Shown here one piece after another: positions 48,064 to 58,220 of a stretch of DNA of 64,000 nucleotides. The first letter of the stretch is position 1; each line of letters opens with the position of its first letter. The position numbers were made by a program, and so were the translations under genes. Source of the DNA: Phycomyces blakesleeanus NRRL 1555(-) (taxonomy: Eukaryota; Mucoromycota; Mucoromycetes; Mucorales; Phycomycetaceae); the NCBI RefSeq assembly GCF_001638985.1, contig NW_017265148.1, positions 451,367 through 515,366 of the forward strand. Direction: 5' to 3'. The notes beneath the pieces were generated by a model. It saw only the letters and a program-made list of their open reading frames with translations. It was not told where the DNA came from and ran no database searches.

Positions 48064-51000
48064 AGTGGGTATTTTTGGTGGGCCATAGTCTGACTGAGTT
48101 TTATTCTCGCTATTTTTGGTGTGATGAGATTGAGCGTAGAGATACCCTTTTTCGAAAAATTAGGTTCATTTCCCGAAAAAAAATCCAAATTTGTTAATAA
48201 AAAGAGGACGATTTCGACGTTTTTATCATAATGGATGTCTTTATTTTAACATGAATATGTGTCGACTAAAAGTTATATAATTCAAGGCTGGCTACTACTA
48301 CTACTAGAATGGACCTTTCTTGACAGCTTTCCTACCTTATAATGCTCTAATATATATGATTATTGATTGGAATTACTTATATTTGTAATGATTTATTACT
48401 CATACAGTTTTCTGGAAAGCCATAAAATAAAGACATATATTTTGATATAACAGTGAAAGTAGTACATATTTATTGAATATAATAAGAAGTATTTATGTAG
48501 AAAAATAATTAAATGAAGATAGTTTTATATCTTTTACGATAATCGAGCTCTATATTTATCTAGAGAAATTCCAAGCTGAACTCGGTCATTCTCCATTCTT
48601 TGAGCAGCTTCTTCAGGGGATATATTCTCTAACTCTGCTCTTTCATTAATTGCATCGTACAGCTCTTTTCTTCTACTAAAAAATCTAGACTCTTTACGAT
48701 ATTTTCTCCATGCAGTTCCGTACTTATTTTCTAAGGATTGAATGGATGGGCTGCCATTAAAGCTGAAAACATATTCTCTCCATACATCAGTAACATAGAA
48801 AATTCTTTGGCTCATTGTATACTGTTCCGGCTGTTCTGGGTGTGTTGGCTGTTGAGATGTTACGGCACTATGTAATGGAGTACTTTGGGGTGGTGGTTGT
48901 AGAGGTTGTGATGTAATGATGTTACGCTGTAAAGGTAGGTTCGATGGTGTTGCAATTGTAGAGTTACTGAATTGATTGTATCCGAGAGCAAAAAAATCGG
49001 TAAAATTGTTGTTTAATCTATTAATGGAGGCAGCGTGTGAAGAGAGGTGGGCATATATCATGGACTGCATCGAATTCATGGTGGCGTGAACTGTTCCGAA
49101 ACCAGCTCTGACACTATCTACCATCTCTGGCATAACCATATCCATCCTGTTATTGCTCATGAACACCTCTTCTTCTTGCTGTACTGCGGAGAGAACTTGC
49201 TGTTCGAAGCTTTTGTATTCCTCTGAGCTGAAGATAGCACATGTCCAAAGATAATAACCTGGGAATTTCTTTTTCAGAAGAACAGAGTCCTAAAAAAAAA
49301 AGCAGCAAAGAAATATTACTTAGAGAAAATATTACAAACAGTGCTTTAATAACAACATGTACCTGTAGAAATACCACTCGAAGTCGCGAAAGTAAATCCA
49401 AAAAAATTGGGCCAGCTATGTCCTCTTGGACATCTCCATTTGCAAATTTCTGTTTCCAAGATTCGATATTTGGGAAAACTATTGTTTGTAGAGAAGCCGA
49501 AGGTTGAACCACTGCTCGTGCTAAAAAGAAGTTGCTACTGTTTCCAGAGAACCCTGCTAAAGCCTTCATTGCTTCCACAGGCAATGTTGACATATAACAT
49601 CCCACCATACGGTCTGTTCCCCACCTTCCAACCATTCGTTGTTGGTCGCCGGAAACGTTCTCTTGTGCAATCATATTGAGAGAACTTTTGCGGTTGGCAT
49701 GGGTGACCTTTGAAGTATGGATCCCAACTGATTTGAATGCCTTAAGGTATATTTTATGCTGCGTCTTGTATCGTATCGGCTTGAAGCGGTCGTCACCTTT
49801 AAAAAGAGCTGTTTCATACCATTTTTCACGGGAAGAAAAGTCGGGAAATGGCTCATTCTCATAATAAAATCTTGAGAATAAACTCATGGCCAATGCACCA
49901 ACGGAACAGACTTCAAATTGACGATGACGGATTGACGATCCATACTCAATCTTTCCGTGTTGATTGGTTTTTCCAAAGGTCATGGTTGCCACCAGAGCAA
50001 TGCATTGTGTGGCGCCTTGGTTGTCTAATTCCAAAGAGAAAAGGTCGGCAAATTGTATTCCAAGAACTGTTTGACTTCGGCATAGCATTGCATGACTTAT
50101 AAGAAAGCAAAGTCGATCTCGACATGCGCGGGTATCGTTTTTTTCCATGAAATATTGACTGATTCTTTCTAATTCTTGCTTGGTGTATCCATCGTTAAGT
50201 GTATTCTTTTCACGATCTTCGAAGTTTTTTCTAACAGTCTGTGCGCGTGCCTTATTTGCGGTATCAAGGAAAGCACGGACAAGTGGTCCTCTTGCTACAC
50301 CATTGGGATTCAATCCAAGAGCTTTCTGCTTGCTACATATATCGGCTACTGCCTTGACATAGGCCGCTATTGATTCTTTGCCTAATGGAATCGGGGAGTT
50401 GTTATCATCCCTCTTTAATTTACGTCCTCTATTCATGACATGATCCATCATGAAAAAGCTTAGTTTCTGATCATTCACAAGTTCACCATCTCCGAATTCT
50501 TTCTTGAGACACCATTGCTGTTTGAAATGTATAAAAACACTTTTAATATTTTTTTATACAGAAAACTATATTATACATACTCTCCATTCTTCTTGCTTTG
50601 CAAGATATGCTTTCGTCGTATTTGTAGGGCGCTGGTCCAGGTTTTGAGCTAATACCAATTGGTTGCTACTGTACATTGCTGATGTGTTGTCCATCATACG
50701 CTGAAGACTTGGATCATTGACGGTAGTGTTGTTTCCGTTGTTCATTTGAGGCTGAATAAATAGAAATAAAATAATGTATAATATATCAACAACATTATTC
50801 ATAAAGTCTTTGAAAATTTGAAGTAATAACGTATTAATTATGGCAAGATATACTTACAGCTCTTTATGAGAATGTTTGGTTTGTTATAAAGGTAGTTTCT
50901 TTTTCTATTAATTGTAGTACTCTTTATATCCTTTTTTTTTAATGAAAACTATCAGAGTACATCGTACTAAAAATACATTATGAAGAGAACTAATCACATT

Positions 51001-51430
51001 CAAGTATAATAGTGTATTGGAAGTATAGAAGACATTGTCAGGAACCAATGTCTTTGTTTGTTAAAGGTAAACCAATCCTAGACTTCAAATGCCTTGCAAA
51101 TAAAGATATCTTTTTATTATTAGATGAACCACTAAGGATTTATACTTCTCTTCCTAATATATTGTAGTGTAACATGTAAAATAAATATAAAAATAAATAT
51201 TGACTATAATAAGTAACCAAAAGCCAAAAGTCGTTGTTCATTGGATGTATCTGAGCTTGCGTTTCATATGAGTCCGATATGCGATATATCATGGTATTCG
51301 TCATGGTATTTTTATAAAAATTATATGGAAACAGAAAAATACTTTTCTTTTTTCAAAAAAGTACTGCCAATTTTTAAAAACCCGCCGAAAAATACCTGAG
51401 TTTTGTGTGAGTCTCAAGAATCAGATACTG
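48064..51430 (-). mobile_element. Crypton (tyrosine-recombinase transposon)
   Basis: A 3367-bp insertion whose two junctions share the 8-bp direct repeat AGATACTG (48056-48063 and 51423-51430), with no target duplication beyond it. Taking out one repeat plus the intervening DNA restores the host reading IERY|WEAAKK. That is the pattern expected from site-specific recombination between a circular element and a matching core. It carries a single tyrosine recombinase gene on the - strand. A weak inverted similarity (GGTATTTTT-GG near 48069 and its complement near 51393) lies just inside both ends. Confidence 0.85.
48534..50745 (-). CDS. Crypton tyrosine recombinase with GCR1_C-type DNA-binding domain
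   Basis: Three exons, 691 aa: 50745-50581, 50517-49363, 49289-48534; GT-AG and in phase. It catalyses cut-and-rejoin recombination through a Tyr nucleophile. The core-binding part starts KAYLAKQEEWRQWCLKK. The catalytic part has the first Arg in AMLCRSQTVLG, a Lys region near MTFGKTNQ, His-x-x-Arg in KVTHANRKSS, and GRWGTDRMVGCYMSTLP with the nucleophilic Tyr. The last 90 residues (RIFYVTDVWREYVFSFNGSP, KYGTAWRKYRKESRFFSRRKELYD) match the fungal GCR1_C domain found in Cryptons. All exons are open and catalytic residues are present, so it may be functional. A 5' untranslated exon ending at the donor near 50858 is possible. Confidence 0.9.
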
Positions 51431-51456
51431 GGAAGCAGCCAAGAAAGAAGCACGAC

Positions 51457-53135
51457 CACTACGGGAAAAAAAGTGGGAATTCCGCTGGGGATTCAGCTGG
51501 AGATTCAGCTTGGGATTGAGCTGGCGATTCTCGCGAATCGCAGTGGAATCTCTAGTTCCCTTTTAAGTAATATATTTTAATCGCCGTTGACTTATTGATG
51601 TTAGGTTTTATTCATATCCCGCTATATTTATCCATCTGCTATAACCTTATTTTCATTGGTAGGAAAAAAAATATAAAAAGATTTCTATTGGTAAGAATGA
51701 AAAAAGAAGTTCTTAAATTGGTAATAAAATATTATTTTGGTTTTTATAATTATTTTAATTGGATAAAATACATTCTATTATTGTATATGCTTCAATGGTA
51801 TTGGTCATTTCAACAGAAACATTCTCTCAAATGGCCCTCATTTATATATATTCTGATTTGTTCACAATTTTAATTGGGTAAAAAAGTTTCATTTCATAGA
51901 GGATTTTTATTTAAAAATACTTTTATTAATTGTTATAAAAAGGATAATTCTTTATTCATTAATTGTATTGGCTAAATATCATTTGAATAATTCCATGTTT
52001 TCATATTAAGTATACAATTTATTATACCTACCTGACATGAACTTACGAGTTCTTTCCTTCACGCGGTTTTTCTATGACTGAAAGACTTTTGCAACAAATA
52101 TCCGGTTTTTGTGACATGTGGTAAAGCCGACGCAACTTTGTTTAAGTAGACACACATGTTTGGCGCACATTATGCCCTTGTTTTCTTGAGATAGACATCG
52201 TATTTGGATTTATTTCTAAAGATTGTACAGAAAGATAGACGGCCATTTCATTACATATAAGACGTGAACGTGTTAATAGTTGTTTTGTTTTTCTTGTTGA
52301 GTTAAACCAAGAACATGACTCATCATTTTAAAGTCGTGTTTCAAAGTTATAGTTTTAATACAAGCATTAATCTCGAGATTAGGACATCAAAGAACTATAT
52401 TGCTTTACATTAGCTTATATGTTTTTCTTTGCTTTATTATTTCTTACATCATAGTCTGGGGTGGGCTTCTCAAGTGTGTATTCATTTATGTCATTAGGTA
52501 GTTCAGAAATCTCCAGTCGTAGAATGCCTGTTACTTTTAGAGTGCTTTTTGGCCCTTCTGCAAAATAATAAGCATTTCTTGTATATCCCGAAGTGTTTCT
52601 CGCATACCTTGAAGCAGATAAATTACTGAATCTTCTTAATTATTCATGATAATAATAAAAATCCGGCGTCAGGGTTTGTTATGAACAAAAGAAAGAACAA
52701 GAAAGAAAAATTTTCTAAGTCGTCATTAGCGTCATATATTTTGTACAAATGTATTGGTTACTCTTTGATATGAAATATCAATATAGTAATTTTACAATGA
52801 TGACATACACTTCCCTATTCTAATTTTTTAGCGTGTCTTTGAATTGTCCACATATTTTATTCAAGTAATAAAAGTTTGATATTTTCTTTCTCTTTACTTC
52901 TGACTTGTAATAGCCATCAATTGCAATAAACACTTACTAAAAATGTAAAGTCTGTAGTTAAAATGCACTTTTGTCTATTAGGAGATTTAATTTTCGGTGG
53001 TCAATTTGCTTTTTATCAACTTCTTCAAAAAACAGAGACTTTCTTATTTCATTTTGAATTTTTGGTGAATTTTTAATTATTATAGACCAAAAAGAAAGTC
53101 ACTAATTCGAAAATCCCGAGTTTTTTCCCGTAGTG
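51457..53135. mobile_element. non-autonomous CACTA (EnSpm-like) element
   Basis: 1679 bp with terminal inverted repeats CACTACGGGAAAAAA and its exact complement, becoming imperfect beyond 15 bp. A 3-bp GAC duplication flanks it (51454-51456 and 53136-53138). Just inside the left end are degenerate subterminal repeats of the type GGGATTCAGCTGGAGATTCAGC, in units of about 13 bp. The interior is AT-rich and encodes no transposase. TIR sequence, 3-bp duplication and subterminal repeats are the CACTA hallmarks. Confidence 0.88.
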
Positions 53136-53167
53136 GACGTGTATCATGGCTTCCTCCGCTATATAAC

Positions 53168-54417
53168 CGGACCCCCCCACAGGGGAACACCTCATAAACG
53201 GCCATACAAACAATTCACCCACTATCACAACACCCACACCCGGACTCCCTCTCACCTACTTGACTGCCCTAACAAACACCGCACCGACATTCCGCCATGC
53301 AATCGTACTTGGGTCTAATGACCCCCTGACAAAACCTCGCACTTGGCGAGAAAGTACTAGCCAGTTCTCCGTTTACTACACTACTCCCCCGGAAACCTCT
53401 CCCGAATTCATTGTTTTCTTTGACGCTCTGCTCCAGTCCTTTTTGCCTGGCGAAATCTTTGGCCTGAACCCTTCCAATAAAGCTGGTACCCTCTTTGAGC
53501 TCCACTTGAGCTCCAAAGATGTTTGTGCTCGTGCTTGTCGTGTAGGCTTTCGGTACAACAACGAAACTGTTCTTGCCTCCCCTGCCATTGCTAGCTCATC
53601 CAAATTGTTTAAGCTGACTTTGTCAAAGCTCCCCCGATTCCCTCCTCAAGAGTACGCTACCTTGGATACCAAACTTCGTAATGCTCTCACGAAATATGGC
53701 TATGTGCACGATATCTCCATTAACACGTTGTTTGGGTTTATGGATGGAAGTGGACACGCATATGTGGAGCGTCCTCCATATGAGGAAGGTGCCCTCCTTC
53801 CACTTCGCTTTAAAATGGATTTCGATGATAACACGACGTTCTTGGCCACTTGGCTCAATATGGGAGCCCATTGCGCTCTATGTCAAACCATGGGCCATGA
53901 CCGCGACAACTGCCCCACTCGACCAAAAGAAACTCGCTCGTGCTATGGCTGCCATCAGATCGGCCATCTTCGCTCTAAATGCCCTCGTGCTGCCGAAGTG
54001 GACAACTCATACAAACGGGATCGCAAGGTTCCTGAACCGCATGGCCCCCATCGCACCACTGCCACCCGCAACACCACCAACCGACCCACTGTCACTCACT
54101 CTGGCTCACATATGAAGAAGACCCTCCCCCCCTCCTTCACCACAGCCAACCCTTATGCCCTACTTGACCCTTCCCTCTCTTCTGCCGGGTCTCAACACAA
54201 CCCCGCCAACACCACCAAAGCTGTACCCGCCGATTCACGCACCAAGACACCAAAAACACCTCCACTCCCTTTTGAGGCGAACTTAGTTGATAGGGAAACA
54301 CTCCCCGCTGATGATCCCACGCTCACCGATGACGACTTGGCAGAGGTGGAGGCATACTTTGAGAAAAACTGCGAAGACGACCCTATGAAGGGTATTGAAG
54401 AAACTATCCCCCAATAA
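53168..54417 (+). CDS. LINE ORF1, zinc-knuckle nucleic-acid-binding protein
   Basis: The frame is open from just after a TAA at about 53165 to the stop at 54415-54417, but contains no ATG before the conserved body. The first ATG of the element (53147) meets that stop after six codons. So either the 5' end is truncated, a frameshift hit the start, or a non-ATG start (for example TTG at 53260) is used. The middle holds a folded domain (VYYTTPPETSPEFIVFFDALL). It is followed by two CCHC knuckles, CALCQTMGHDRDNC and CYGCHQIGHLRSKC, then a Pro/Thr-rich tail. ORF1 proteins bind LINE RNA to form the retrotransposition particle. Confidence 0.8.
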
Positions 54418-54422
54418 TAATT

Positions 54423-57400
54423 ATGATAAAAATTGCATCTATGAATTGCCGTGGATTAGCCAAAACTAACCACCCACAAACGCGCTCCCTATTTATAAGA
54501 CACCTTCGATCCTGCGGGATCGATTTACTCGCCCTTCAAGAAACTCATGCCAATACTGAACCTCTCCAACAGATGTTCCATACACAATTCCATGCCCAAG
54601 ATTCCTTATGGTCTCCGCACTGCGGTCTTGTTTCTCTTTCTCCGCACCTATCTTTCATTAACCCTCTATTCAGCCCTTGTGGCCGTTGCATCTCTACTAC
54701 AGTCATACATACTAATAATTCCATTCCCTCTTTCCGTATATGCGTTGTTTATGCCCCAGCTTCCTACCGGGACCGCTTTTCTTTCCTCCGCTCTCTTCTC
54801 AACTCTCCAGCACTACTTCCTCGTCTCCCATCCTCATGCATACTTTTGGGCGACTTCAATTATACCTACCGCACTACTTCTTCTAACCCTCGCCAGGCCC
54901 CTCCCGAATGGCTTAACTTTATTTCTAACCATTTCGTGGATTGTGTCACATTGAGTGGTGAAGTCCCTGCCCCAACCTTCCACCGACAACTTTGCTCCTC
55001 CTCCATAGATTATGTATTTGCTTCTTCCGACCTTGCCCCGTGCCGTCAGTCCTCTTCTGTGTCCTATATACATCCGAATTGGTCCGATCATTGTCTAGTA
55101 GCCACTACTTTTAAGTTTACCGCCAACCATGCAACAGGAAAGGGAATGTGGCGCGCCAACCCTCGTCTTGCCCGCAACCCCACTTTTTGCACTGAATTTG
55201 ACGCCTATATTTCTACCTCCGTATTTCTACTTTCTCCCTATATGTCCCCACAAGACCAATGGGATAGATTAAAACATATGCTTACAAAATTCATTAAGTC
55301 CTTTACTAGGCGCCGCACACAAACACTCACTACACTGGAGGCCAGACTTCAAAGTAAACGTGACAAGTTAATCCACAAGTTCAGACAACAACCCGCCCAA
55401 AACTTCCAATTGCCCATTATTGAAAGACAGTTGCAACAAGTCCAGCTGGAGAGAGTGGAAATTCTTGCCCTGCGTGCAGGCAAACATTGGCGAGAGAATG
55501 GAGAGATCTCCGCAGGATACCTCAAGCGAACAGTTGCAGAACGCCAAGCCCGAAAGAACATCACCAAACTACGCCATCCCATCACTGACCACTTACACAC
55601 TGAGCCTGATGGCATGACTGAAGCTGCCGCTTCTTTCTACGAAGGCCTGTATACACCTGAACCAATAGATCAACTAGCCATAGACGATTTACTTCGCCAC
55701 CTTCCCAACGATCTCTGCCTCTCTGATACCGTATGTTCCTCTCTGACTGCTGAACTTTGCATCGAAGACATACGAGAAGGCGTGTCTCGCTCTCCACGAA
55801 CAAGTAGCCCAGGACCGGACGGCCTCCCTTATGAGATCCTCCAACTCATTTTTCATCACCATTCTTGCTCCCAGTTGCTGACACAAGTGTACAATGATGC
55901 TCTTAGTAGTGGCCAATTCCCTTCATCCTGGCAAACAACATGTGTTTCTCTGTTGCCCAAGAAAGGCGATCTCTCATCCCTGAAGAATTGGCGACCGATT
56001 GCTCTGATCAACGCCGATGCCAAGATTTTCACTCGGCTTCTCAACGCTCGAATGGTCAAAGCTGCTGGAGTGCTTGTATCTCCGTATCAAACAGGATTTG
56101 TCCGTGGTCGCTTCATTGCTGATAACGGTATACTTACGAAGCTGGTTATGGATCATGCCAATTCTACTGGTCACTCTGGAATCGGTCTTCTCTTGGATCA
56201 GGAAAAGGCTTACGATCGGGTTCACCCTGACTATCTTCAACAAGTTCTTGTTAAATTCGGTTTTCCTCCTTCAATTATAACCTGCACCACTAATCTTTTC
56301 TTCTCTTCCGACCTTAAGATTAATGTGAACGGTTTTCTCTCTCGTCCTCTTTGTCAAGCACGTGGACTCAGACAGGGTGACCCCATGTCCCCTGTTCTGT
56401 TTAACCTGGCCTTTGAACCACTTTTGCGCCGACTCATACACGACCCTCAGTTTCCTGGATTTGAGATCCAAAGTACGCCTGAACATCCCGCACCTCCACC
56501 CATAAAGCTACTCGCTTATGCCGACGATCTTCTGGTTTTCCTCCCGCAGATCCAGGACATGTCCCGATTGCAGCACCACCTCGCCACCTATGCCTCTGCT
56601 TCCAACGCACGCATCAACCTTCACAAGACCCAAGCTTTCTCCCTGTCAGGCAGACCTCATCCTCACTGGGCGGACACCCTTCACAGCTTGCAGATTGTCG
56701 AGTGGCATGATAGTCGCTCTCCAGAACCTCTCCGCTACCTTGGCTTTCCGATCATCTCCTCCCTCACCCAACGCAACTCCTTCTGCTCACAAATCTTGTC
56801 TAAGATAGAGCGAGCTTCACATATCCACCTCTCCCGCGCCTTGTCCTTCCGTGGCCGTGCTACTGTCCTAAACTCTCTTATATTGTCAAAGCTCTGGCAC
56901 GTTCTTCGTGTTGTATCTGTTCCCGGCACGTTCTTTACCAAAGTTCGCTCTCTCATGGGTCGCTTTCTTCAGCATCGAAGCTTCCCACCGATTAGACTTG
57001 ACACTCTATGTCTCCCCACAAAAATGGGCGGTTTAGGGGTTTTGAATCCAAAACTGCAACAAAATGCCCTTCAGCTCCGTTGGCTTCAACCTCTATTCCA
57101 ATCCACTTCGTCTCCTTCTGGTCTGGTGTTGCCTTGGCTGCTATATCTTCTTCGGCATTATCTACCTGATGTCCATCCCCATCTTCCTTTCATTTTTCCT
57201 GACCTCAGACACCCTCGATTCCGAACTTATACCAGTCCTTTCTTTAACCTTTTTGCTGCCTGCGATCTCTTGCCTCACGATTTTGACTCTACTGTGATAA
57301 ATCTACCGACTTGTCTGGACATTCCTCTCGCCTCTGCAGTTGTGGTTCCACATGGTCTCCCTGCTTTTCTTGCTTCTTGGCGTCACCTCCGGATCCGGGA

Positions 57401-58220
57401 TGCCTACGAGATCAACACCACTTTGGATATCCTTTCTCGCCGCTTACTTTCTTCCTTTCCTCGTTCACCACGCATCCTCCGCAAAGTCCTTCAGCGGGTG
57501 GATGATCACTCTCTTTTCCTTCACGCATTCATCATTCGCGCTTGCCTGCCTCAAAGTATCTTGACCGAACAATTCCCTGACTTGATGGCTCGCACGGGCA
57601 CTGAGGTTGACCCTTCCACACTCCTGTTGGCCCTCTCTCCTACCTCTCCTTGGAAACGCTTGTCTACACGCCAATTCCGTTCCTCCTGTGAAGTCGTCAC
57701 TTCTTCTATCGAGGATGTACCGCACAACATACGAGCCATCAAATGGCGTCAATTCTGGTCTTTCATCCTTCCGTATGCCTCTCGCAACATTTGGTTCCGG
57801 CTGCTTCACCACAAGATCTCATGTCAATCCGTGCTGCATAACCGTATTCCCACCTCATTTCCCTCCCCTAATTGTTCGCTGTGTGGAACGGAAATTGACT
57901 CTCAAGACCATTTTCTCTACGCATGCCCACTCAAGCTTCCTCTCTGGCACACACTCTGGCTCGCGCATTTCGGCTTTTCCCCCCAATCCTCTGACATTCA
58001 CAATGCGCTATACAAGTTTTCCTTCCCTCCCACCCTTGATCCCACTTCACATCCTGCCTCAATCCTTGGCTCTGTTCTTTTAGCCTTGTGGAGACATCAC
58101 TGGGCTTTCATATTCGATCAATCACCTTTCGTTGCCGCTAATGCCACTACCACTGCCAATTCCCTGCTTTCCCGTTTACAATCCGAAGAAAACCTTGATC
58201 AACGCCCTTTTTCTGTCTAA
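54423..58220 (+). CDS. LINE ORF2: AP endonuclease - reverse transcriptase
   Basis: One uninterrupted frame of 1265 aa, starting 5 nt after ORF1 stops. Residues 1-235 are an APE-type endonuclease: IASMNCRGLA, LLALQETHA, LLGDFNYTYR, SSIDYVF and SDHCL hold the catalytic and metal-binding residues. The reverse transcriptase covers about 480-730: LKNWRPIALINADAKIF, TGFVRGRFIADN, LLLDQEKAYDRV, GLRQGDPMSPVLFNLAFEPL and the catalytic LLAYADDLLVF. The C-terminus has the CSLCG-x-DHFLYACP zinc motif typical of L1/Tx1-type and plant-like LINEs. No RNase H domain is seen. The enzyme nicks target DNA and primes cDNA on it. Every key residue is intact, so the copy may be competent. Confidence 0.95.
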   Translation: MIKIASMNCRGLAKTNHPQTRSLFIRHLRSCGIDLLALQETHANTEPLQQMFHTQFHAQDSLWSPHCGLVSLSPHLSFINPLFSPCGRCISTTVIHTNNSIPSFRICVVYAPASYRDRFSFLRSLLNSPALLPRLPSSCILLGDFNYTYRTTSSNPRQAPPEWLNFISNHFVDCVTLSGEVPAPTFHRQLCSSSIDYVFASSDLAPCRQSSSVSYIHPNWSDHCLVATTFKFTANHATGKGMWRANPRLARNPTFCTEFDAYISTSVFLLSPYMSPQDQWDRLKHMLTKFIKSFTRRRTQTLTTLEARLQSKRDKLIHKFRQQPAQNFQLPIIERQLQQVQLERVEILALRAGKHWRENGEISAGYLKRTVAERQARKNITKLRHPITDHLHTEPDGMTEAAASFYEGLYTPEPIDQLAIDDLLRHLPNDLCLSDTVCSSLTAELCIEDIREGVSRSPRTSSPGPDGLPYEILQLIFHHHSCSQLLTQVYNDALSSGQFPSSWQTTCVSLLPKKGDLSSLKNWRPIALINADAKIFTRLLNARMVKAAGVLVSPYQTGFVRGRFIADNGILTKLVMDHANSTGHSGIGLLLDQEKAYDRVHPDYLQQVLVKFGFPPSIITCTTNLFFSSDLKINVNGFLSRPLCQARGLRQGDPMSPVLFNLAFEPLLRRLIHDPQFPGFEIQSTPEHPAPPPIKLLAYADDLLVFLPQIQDMSRLQHHLATYASASNARINLHKTQAFSLSGRPHPHWADTLHSLQIVEWHDSRSPEPLRYLGFPIISSLTQRNSFCSQILSKIERASHIHLSRALSFRGRATVLNSLILSKLWHVLRVVSVPGTFFTKVRSLMGRFLQHRSFPPIRLDTLCLPTKMGGLGVLNPKLQQNALQLRWLQPLFQSTSSPSGLVLPWLLYLLRHYLPDVHPHLPFIFPDLRHPRFRTYTSPFFNLFAACDLLPHDFDSTVINLPTCLDIPLASAVVVPHGLPAFLASWRHLRIRDAYEINTTLDILSRRLLSSFPRSPRILRKVLQRVDDHSLFLHAFIIRACLPQSILTEQFPDLMARTGTEVDPSTLLLALSPTSPWKRLSTRQFRSSCEVVTSSIEDVPHNIRAIKWRQFWSFILPYASRNIWFRLLHHKISCQSVLHNRIPTSFPSPNCSLCGTEIDSQDHFLYACPLKLPLWHTLWLAHFGFSPQSSDIHNALYKFSFPPTLDPTSHPASILGSVLLALWRHHWAFIFDQSPFVAANATTTANSLLSRLQSEENLDQRPFSV

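Noticed and set aside
48069..51402. Inverted GGTATTTTT-GG pair with a possible TGAGT duplication, read as TIRs of the Crypton-bearing element
   Set aside because: The match is only about 15 bp and imperfect, and excision at those points does not restore the host frame, whereas the AGATACTG core does.
51595..51873. 92-codon hydrophobic ORF inside the CACTA element
   Set aside because: Low-complexity AT-rich translation with no transposase motif.
57064..57564. Hydrophobic ORFs overlapping LINE ORF2
   Set aside because: They are shadow frames of the reverse-transcriptase gene.
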